Source of the DNA: an uncultured Anaerolineae bacterium
GTDB lineage: Bacteria > Chloroflexota > Anaerolineae > Anaerolineales > Villigracilaceae
DNA length: 12,398 bases
NCBI GenBank assembly: GCA_903854805.1
Contig: CAINXK010000335.1
Location: 1-12,398, forward strand
Direction: 5' to 3'
Notes under the pieces: generated by a model
Database searches by the model: none
The model's input: only the letters and a program-made list of their open reading frames with translations
Told to the model about the DNA's origin: nothing
Shown here: positions 7,601 through 12,398 of the stretch, piece after piece
How positions within the stretch are numbered: the first letter of the stretch is position 1
How the letters are laid out: each line of letters opens with the position of its first letter
Program-made: the position numbers and the translations under genes

Positions 7601-10600
7601 CGCCATCTTCATGGACACGGCGCACAAGGCGTGGAAAATCGACCTGCGAACAGGATGTTGTCGAGACATTCCGCGCAATTGACGTCCTGGTTAGTTCGGT
7701 AGGGGCGTAGGTAGCTGCGGAATAACAGGTGATCTCGGGCGTTTGCTGGACGGGCCAGCTGTGCAGGGCATCGAAGCCTGCATATTCTGAGCGCATGGGC
7801 TCGCAATGGATGACGTGGTCAAACGGGGCGCGCAGGGCATGGCAGCCCAACCTGGCAATGACTCGTTTGCAGGCAGGTGGGTCCCCGGCGAGTACCACTT
7901 CATTGGGGGTGCTGATGATGACGATAAAGGCGCGCGGTTCGTCTTTCAGACACTCGGCCACTTTTTCGACCGGCGCCATCAGCACGTAGGTACACCAAAT
8001 TTCGGCATCCGGGACGGATGCATCCAGGTTCCAGGCTTCGCGGACGGCCAGCTTGGGACCAGCCACGCGGGTCCTGAACAGTTCCGATTCACGCAGGGCG
8101 CGCGCGGCTTCGTCGCCGTGGGTCCAGATGCCAAGCGCCCACATCATGGCGGCCTCGCCCAGGCTGTAGCCCAGCGCGGCGGAGGGCTGGAGACCGAAAA
8201 TCTCGCGCATGATCAGCGTGTAGAGCGTGGCAAAACTGGTTCCAGAGGCAACCATCGCCAGTGGGTCGTCCAGCAAGGCCTGATCCTGGGTTTTGCGCTC
8301 ATTGTCTGAATGGCGGGTGGTGTGGCGCTGATAAAGCATATCGGCGTGCATGGCCAGGGCCGGATCATGGGAAATCTGCGAGAAAAGCGCATAAAGACCG
8401 GGGAAAAGACTGAACAGGTCCGCGCCCAAGTTGTTGTACGAATTGAACGCGCCGGGATAGGCAAAGGCCACCGGGCCACGAAGCGGGTCAGGCGTGAAGC
8501 AGCTGCCTTTGGCGGTCAGCCATTTTTTCTTCGTCTGGAGAGCCTTTGGCACACCGGTTTGGGCCAAAGTCGCTTCGCTGCGCAGTTCGGTCACGTCGCG
8601 TGCGAGCAGCATCACTCGCGCGAAGCCTGGCGCGGATAAATTCGCCTGGTAGTTTTTCCAGGCTGTCCGTGCGGCCTGGGTGAGGGATGTCGCCTGGGCT
8701 AAGTCGGCAAGCTGAGCCTGTAATGTCTCCAGGTCCGGCGCGGCGAGTGGAATCAGTCGCAGGCTTTCGACAGGCTGATAGCGCGGCATGGCTGGAAGCA
8801 TGACCGGTTCGCTGGCGCGCAGGATGAAATGCGCGCAGGTGTGATCATGGCTCAATATACTGACCGCGGCGATGCGCCGGTCGGCCAGCCAGGGCTGGGC
8901 CTGTTCCGCGACACTAAACGGAAGTTGACTTTTGGGTGTGTTCCAGTTTGGGGTGCCGGGGAAATAACGCTCTGAGAGACACAGCACGGCGCGGATCAGG
9001 CTGGCGGTACCGGCGGCGGCAAACGTATGCCCGATGTTGGTCTTGACGCTGCCCATGACGGTCTCTGCGTTGTGCAAAGGGTAGGCCAGTGCCAGCCCGA
9101 GCATTTCGGCCTCGTCTTGATAGGGGAACCCGCCTGCGTTGACTTCAATGTAACCGACTTCATCTGGCCGGATATTGGCGGCTTGCAGCGCGGTTTGGGC
9201 GGCAAGAGTCACGCCTGCTGCTGTGGCTGGGGCGCAAGCCAGTGCTTCGAGTGTGGCATAGCTCTGTTTGGTCTGGTCCGCACGCTGTAAGACCAGCGCG
9301 CCCGCGCCTTCGCCGATCAGCCAGCCGGTGTTGTCCTGGCTGAAACCAAGAGTTGGTGGCGTGGCATGGTCGTGGAGCGGGCTCATCTGCTGGCGCATTA
9401 AGACATGCTCAATCCCGCCTGCCAGGTCCACGGCGCCGACCAAAACAGCCTCCACTTCCCCGCTGGAGAGCAGCATCTGCGCCACTTCCATGGCCTTGGC
9501 GACGCTGTTTTCAGCGGCGGATAGCGTAATGGCTGGACCAGAAAAATCCCAGAGAGCGGCGATCCGGCTGGCCATGATGTTCCCGATAAAACTGGTGTAT
9601 TGGTTGACTAGCGCCGGAATGTGCAGGCTGTCCTTCGCGCGGTCTTCCAACGCGACGGCTTGTTCCGGCGTCAGCACCACCCCGGCCCTGGCCAGGGCGC
9701 TGGGAAGCTGCCAGGTCAGGTCAACGCGCCCGCGGAATTCGTGCAGGGCCAGTTCGGTGTCCATGGCGATCAGTACCGCCACGTTGCCGCCCGGCTTCAT
9801 TTTTGCATCCTGGAGGGCTTCGTCGGCCACCTTGAGCATCAGAAGCTGTTGGGGGATGGGCTGGTCTGCATCGTTTGGGGGAATCTTGAAATGGATGAAA
9901 TCCATCTCGAAATCGGACAGATAGGCTCCCGGAGGCAGGCTCTCGATCCCGTACTTTTTCAGCAGCCCGGTTTGGTTCTCCAGGCCCTTCCAGCGCAATG
10001 GCGGCAGACTGGTGAAAAGCTGTTTGCCAGCGTGCAGGGCCTGGCGGAGTTCGCCCAGGCTGGCGCAGGAACCGAAGTGCGCCGCCATCCCGCTGATTGC
10101 CAGCGCAACCGGCTTGTTTCGTGCGGCTGGGTCAGCTTGTACCGAAGCCTGATTTTCCAGCACAAGATGTGCATTCGTTCCACCAAAGCCAAAGGCGCTG
10201 ACAGCGGCGCGCTTCAAGTTACGTCCATTCGGCCAGTTTATTGCCTGGCTGACAATTTGGCGTGCGCCGATCAGGTTATTTTGTGAAGCATGGGGTTCAC
10301 GGACCTTGATCGTGGCTGGAATGCGGTCGTGAGCCATGCTCAAAATCGTTTTGAGCATTCCGCCCATGCCTGCGGCGGTCAACATGTGCCCGAAATTCGC
10401 TTTGACTGAGCCGATGAAGGGCGGCGTGGTCCCGAAAAATGTCTCCATTGAATTCAGCTCGGTAATGTCGCCCAGCGGCGTCCCCGTGGCGTGACATTCG
10501 ACGTAATCGATCTCCGCCGGAGCAATCTTGGCAGCGGCATAGGCGCGTTCAAAGGCCAGCTTCTGTCCCTTGGGATTGGGGGTCAGCAGGTGCTTACCCT

Positions 10601-11492
10601 TTCCGTCGTTCGACAGCCCTGTGCCGCGCAAGACCGCATAGATCCGGTCGCCATCGCGTTCGGCGTCGGCGAGCCGCTTGAGGACAAACATTCCCGCGCC
10701 TTCGCCCGAGATCAGCCCCTGGGAGGTCTTGTCGAGCGGACAACTCTGGTCGTTTTCGGGATAGGCCTGAAAGATGGAGAAACCCATCTTGATAAAGAAC
10801 GGATCGGCGCAGCTCACCGCCCCGGCCAGCATCAAGTCCGCTTTATCCGCAAGCAGATAGTCACAGGCCAGCTTCACTGAATATAAGGAGCTGGCGCAGG
10901 CGGCATCCAGTGCGAGATGGACGCTGGAAAGTCCCAGGGCCTGGGCGACTACTGCAGCAGGATAACCGGAGATCAGGGCGTTTGCCAGGCTGTTCTGTGC
11001 TGGAGGGTCTAAGCGTGGAAGTTGGAACTGCGGGTCGCCCAACAATTCCTGGATGGCGCTGCTGAGCGCATCTTGATAAAGCGGCGCAAATAAATGTTGT
11101 GATGTTTTGGTGGGAAAGGATAGATTGCCCAACACCAGGCCTGTTTGAGCACGGGCAGGGCTGTCTAAATAGCCGCTATCTCGCAGGGCTTCGCGGGCCA
11201 CATAGAGTGGCCAGTGGAAGAGACTGTCGAGGTTGTTGAGAAAAGCGGCGGGGAGTTGGTATCCAGTGGCGTCAAAGGCAAAATCACGGACAAAACCGCC
11301 GCGCAGGGCGTAAAACTTATCGCGCTGGCCTTTGAGCGGGTCAAAAAAGGTTTCCGGTGGCACGCCCAGATCGTCGATGGTTGCCGGGCTGGTCGAATCG
11401 GTTTCGGCCAATAAATTGTGCCAGAATTCATCCGGGGTGCGTGCGCCCGGAAAGAGACAGCTCAAGCCAATGATGGCAATAGGTTCCATCAT
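4665..11492 (-). CDS. pfaC: Pfa-type megasynthase KS-CLF-AT-(psiDH-DH)x2 (PfaC with fused AT)
   Basis: A 2275-residue cytosolic subunit of a PUFA/secondary-lipid synthase. Domains in order: an active ketosynthase, about 1-450 (C199 in DAACASS, H334 in VECHATGT, H369 in NFGH); a chain-length-factor-like KS, about 460-895, inactive for condensation (E661 replaces Cys, N785 replaces the first His, H822 kept); an acyltransferase, about 1005-1320 (GYSLGE with S1110, likely His H1229 in IHCEPM); a Pro-rich linker, about 1395-1500; then four FabA-like hot-dog units, about 1505-1680, 1700-1890, 1905-2085 and 2110-2270. Only units two (H1785, D1799) and four (H2169, E2183) keep dehydratase residues, matching the pseudo-DH/DH alternation known for PfaC. 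No ACP, KR or C-terminal acylglycerophosphate acyltransferase is seen. Marine gammaproteobacteria carry the AT as separate PfaB; the fused order resembles myxobacterial Pfa3 as I recall it. Two consecutive ATGs follow the upstream stop (TAA ATG ATG), suggesting translational coupling. The product's chain length and unsaturation cannot be read from sequence. Confidence 0.93.
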   Translation of the reverse strand: MMEPIAIIGLSCLFPGARTPDEFWHNLLAETDSTSPATIDDLGVPPETFFDPLKGQRDKFYALRGGFVRDFAFDATGYQLPAAFLNNLDSLFHWPLYVAREALRDSGYLDSPARAQTGLVLGNLSFPTKTSQHLFAPLYQDALSSAIQELLGDPQFQLPRLDPPAQNSLANALISGYPAAVVAQALGLSSVHLALDAACASSLYSVKLACDYLLADKADLMLAGAVSCADPFFIKMGFSIFQAYPENDQSCPLDKTSQGLISGEGAGMFVLKRLADAERDGDRIYAVLRGTGLSNDGKGKHLLTPNPKGQKLAFERAYAAAKIAPAEIDYVECHATGTPLGDITELNSMETFFGTTPPFIGSVKANFGHMLTAAGMGGMLKTILSMAHDRIPATIKVREPHASQNNLIGARQIVSQAINWPNGRNLKRAAVSAFGFGGTNAHLVLENQASVQADPAARNKPVALAISGMAAHFGSCASLGELRQALHAGKQLFTSLPPLRWKGLENQTGLLKKYGIESLPPGAYLSDFEMDFIHFKIPPNDADQPIPQQLLMLKVADEALQDAKMKPGGNVAVLIAMDTELALHEFRGRVDLTWQLPSALARAGVVLTPEQAVALEDRAKDSLHIPALVNQYTSFIGNIMASRIAALWDFSGPAITLSAAENSVAKAMEVAQMLLSSGEVEAVLVGAVDLAGGIEHVLMRQQMSPLHDHATPPTLGFSQDNTGWLIGEGAGALVLQRADQTKQSYATLEALACAPATAAGVTLAAQTALQAANIRPDEVGYIEVNAGGFPYQDEAEMLGLALAYPLHNAETVMGSVKTNIGHTFAAAGTASLIRAVLCLSERYFPGTPNWNTPKSQLPFSVAEQAQPWLADRRIAAVSILSHDHTCAHFILRASEPVMLPAMPRYQPVESLRLIPLAAPDLETLQAQLADLAQATSLTQAARTAWKNYQANLSAPGFARVMLLARDVTELRSEATLAQTGVPKALQTKKKWLTAKGSCFTPDPLRGPVAFAYPGAFNSYNNLGADLFSLFPGLYALFSQISHDPALAMHADMLYQRHTTRHSDNERKTQDQALLDDPLAMVASGTSFATLYTLIMREIFGLQPSAALGYSLGEAAMMWALGIWTHGDEAARALRESELFRTRVAGPKLAVREAWNLDASVPDAEIWCTYVLMAPVEKVAECLKDEPRAFIVIISTPNEVVLAGDPPACKRVIARLGCHALRAPFDHVIHCEPMRSEYAGFDALHSWPVQQTPEITCYSAATYAPTELTRTSIARNVSTTSCSQVDFPRLVRRVHEDGARIFVELGPHRTCSRWIDTILEDEPHLALNINQKGKSDQTALLRLLAQLAAHHAQIDLSVLFDDVSRPEVKPGFVKRITPGGNRLADTLLTDENRAYFANLPRQTPQPAFPVPDIASELLPLRRDWQTLMTNIILSNPGTPMIENKPVLTAPASAVFLSPGPQTLSPELLKMIGSFQRELPAPPVFEAQNGGTTDQTKPATVIWGQADLLKYAQGNIAEIFGPEYALIDTYSRRVRLPMPPYLLVDRITKLNGKLGEYKPSQMTTEYDIPLNAWYSVDGQIPWAVAVESGQCDLMLISYLGIDFENQGNLVYRLLDCTLTFLEDLPKEGQTLRYDISINSFARSGKNLLFFFSYDCFVGDRMVLKMRGGCAGFFSDEDLARGKGIILTDAAHAARAATPKQHFAPLLTSIRSTFGQDELRMLTAGDLTTCFGPQYAQPGRNPSLRLPGGQMLMIDRVVEIDTTGGPWGLGSVTAEHDLAPDNWYFPCHFKDDQVMAGSLMADGCVQLMQFYLMYLGLHTYTVDARFQPLPNLPQVVRCRGQVTPTTGKLIYRMEVTEIGLTPHPYAKANVDILLDGKIIVNFQDLGLQLVEKNPPAPVAPKQAALFDERHITEFATGSLVACFGPEYATYDTRRAPRTPNGDLQLISRVLSVNGTRGQVASGSSLVAEYDVPAQAWYFEQNAYPTLPYSILMEIGLQPCGFLSAHLGSTLPYPDENFYFRNLDGNGKYLREVDTRGQTITNHVKLLSSTAIQGIIIQKFSYELACGGEPFYAGEAAFGYFQAEALINQVGLDRVAAGRPTPLTHSLSTATKLDLRLPALFSALPNQPYYRLSGGQLHLLDEVQVVPGGGKFGQGYIYAQKIVNPQDWFFRAHFRQDPVMPGSLGVEAMLQALQAYMLHTGLGRDFRSPRFAQVAGHNIVWKYRGQVVPDNHDLSLEIHISKIETTSGQITIFGEASLWKENLRIYEVKPLALMVVDAD

Positions 11493-12398
11493 TTATGCGT
11501 TCATTGATGGCGTGAAGAGCCGGTTTAAGAGCACACTGATGGTCACTTCGGCACCATCGACGCGGGTGTAGACTTCCCCGGCGGCGTCGGTGGCGATGAT
11601 ATCAGCCACCAGGTTGGATTCCGAATGCGAACGGACCTCCAGTGATACATAGAACTTCTCGCCCGGTGCCGGGACGCGGTAATGCTCCCCGCTTTGTGCG
11701 CGGAGCGGCAGGCTGCCCGCGCCGTAAAAGAGTCGCGCCCAGATGACCATGCTCTGAAACTGCACATCCGCCAGAAACGGGTTGAAGCTCTGGATAGGGA
11801 ACTGCCCCTGCGCGGCTTCGCTGACACTGGGCATTTCACATTCCAGCGTCAGGCGTTGTGGGCTGTAGTTCATGATTCGACGCACACCTTGGAAACTGGG
11901 GCCGTGAAAGAGGGTCCCGTCTGTGTAAAGCGGAATGCCCGGGCGCGCATCCATGGCCGATAAATCGGCAGCCGCGTAGCGCGGTGGAACAGGTACCTGG
12001 TCACCCAAATGCAGCCGGACGTTGTAATGATAGCGGGGTTTACCCTCCGGCGTCTGGCTGGCGATGAGTACATCCACCTGGAGCTGTCCTTTTACGGTTT
12101 TGTTCACTTCCTTTACCTCGACCGTGTAAGCCGGCGCGAGCGTCTCGTCGAAGACGATCCCCTTCAGGACACGGTAATTTTCGGCGCGGAAAAAGGTATA
12201 GCCAGGATAGAGTTGTTCAGCGGTATTCCCCATCCACGCCAGGGCGCAGACTGTCGGCAGGACGGCCTGGCCGCCGATCATGTGATCGAGTAGAAAGGGG
12301 TTCGCGGCCAGGGAGAGCGTACGCTGGACGCGCCTGGTTATCAATGGCGAAAGCGGATCGAAGCCATCCGCAGGCGGGGTCATAGCGCTGCCGATCAA
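11493..12398 (-). CDS. pfaA: PfaA-like synthase, C-terminal dehydratase domain (5' end outside window)
   Basis: Reading frame is open to the right edge, so the 301 visible residues are probably the C-terminal end of a larger multidomain synthase. They form a polyketide-type dehydratase (PS-DH, double hot-dog). The classic HxxxGxxxxP motif is present (H39, G43, P48 of the visible part, within LLDHMIGGQAVLP). A GPSFQG element follows at 166-171, and a DVQFQ segment at 211-215 whose Asp is the likely second catalytic residue. PfaA/Pfa2 proteins characteristically end in this kind of domain after KS-AT-ACP repeats-KR. It would dehydrate 3-hydroxyacyl-ACP in the cytosol. The stop codon directly abuts the start of the megasynthase gene. 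An internal ATG lies at 12381-12383, so a free-standing dehydratase gene cannot be excluded, but no ribosome binding site precedes that ATG. The domain assignment is firm; that it is the tail of PfaA is inferred from neighbours and family architecture. Confidence 0.85.
   Translation of the reverse strand: MIGSAMTPPADGFDPLSPLITRRVQRTLSLAANPFLLDHMIGGQAVLPTVCALAWMGNTAEQLYPGYTFFRAENYRVLKGIVFDETLAPAYTVEVKEVNKTVKGQLQVDVLIASQTPEGKPRYHYNVRLHLGDQVPVPPRYAAADLSAMDARPGIPLYTDGTLFHGPSFQGVRRIMNYSPQRLTLECEMPSVSEAAQGQFPIQSFNPFLADVQFQSMVIWARLFYGAGSLPLRAQSGEHYRVPAPGEKFYVSLEVRSHSESNLVADIIATDAAGEVYTRVDGAEVTISVLLNRLFTPSMNA

Noticed and set aside
9268..10286. Two overlapping plus-strand frames of about 220 residues
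   Set aside because: They are antisense to the conserved KS/CLF region and overlap each other, with low-complexity Ser/Ala/Arg or Gln/Gly-rich translations and no family resemblance.

Overview
All protein-coding genes I can support in this window lie on the minus strand. Read in the direction of transcription (right to left), they are: the C-terminal end of a PfaA-like polyketide/fatty-acid synthase; a 2275-residue KS-CLF-AT-DH megasynthase; a PfaD-type enoyl reductase; a Sfp-type phosphopantetheinyl transferase; a small nitroreductase; a three-helix membrane protein; and the N-terminal part of an ADP-forming acyl-CoA synthetase-type protein that runs off the left edge.

The right two thirds (about 2.1-12.4 kb) is a Pfa-type 'secondary lipid' synthase locus, the family that makes long-chain polyunsaturated fatty acids (EPA, DHA) de novo and is related to the heterocyst-glycolipid (Hgl) synthases. 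The partial gene at the right edge ends in a polyketide-type dehydratase domain, as PfaA/Pfa2 proteins do. Its KS, AT, ACP and KR domains, if present, lie beyond the edge. The megasynthase supplies a second ketosynthase, a chain-length-factor-like partner, an acyltransferase (the role of free-standing PfaB in marine gammaproteobacteria) and four tandem hot-dog units, of which only two keep dehydratase residues. PfaD would supply enoyl reduction, and the phosphopantetheinyl transferase (role of PfaE) would activate the ACPs. Only KR and ACP are missing, and both are expected in the upstream protein.

The left third holds accessory genes in the same direction. The nitroreductase has the only clear Shine-Dalgarno sequence in the window. 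The small membrane protein is unrecognised. The acyl-CoA synthetase-like gene interconverts acyl-CoA and free acid in its family, so it could handle a precursor or a released product, but that link rests on proximity alone.

Gaps between genes are short (0, 139, 91, 68, 22 and 132 bases). Three contain perfect inverted repeats without a T-run, so none is a convincing terminator. No RNA gene, CRISPR array, transposase or attachment site was seen.

The organism is a bacterium of moderate GC content (roughly mid-50s percent by eye). The fusion of the AT into the KS-CLF-DH protein matches what I recall of myxobacterial Pfa3 rather than the marine PfaB/PfaC split. The dispersed-looking repeat starting gtaggggcacggc and the overall style remind me of Chloroflexota (Anaerolineae). 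That assignment is a weak guess and needs a database comparison.
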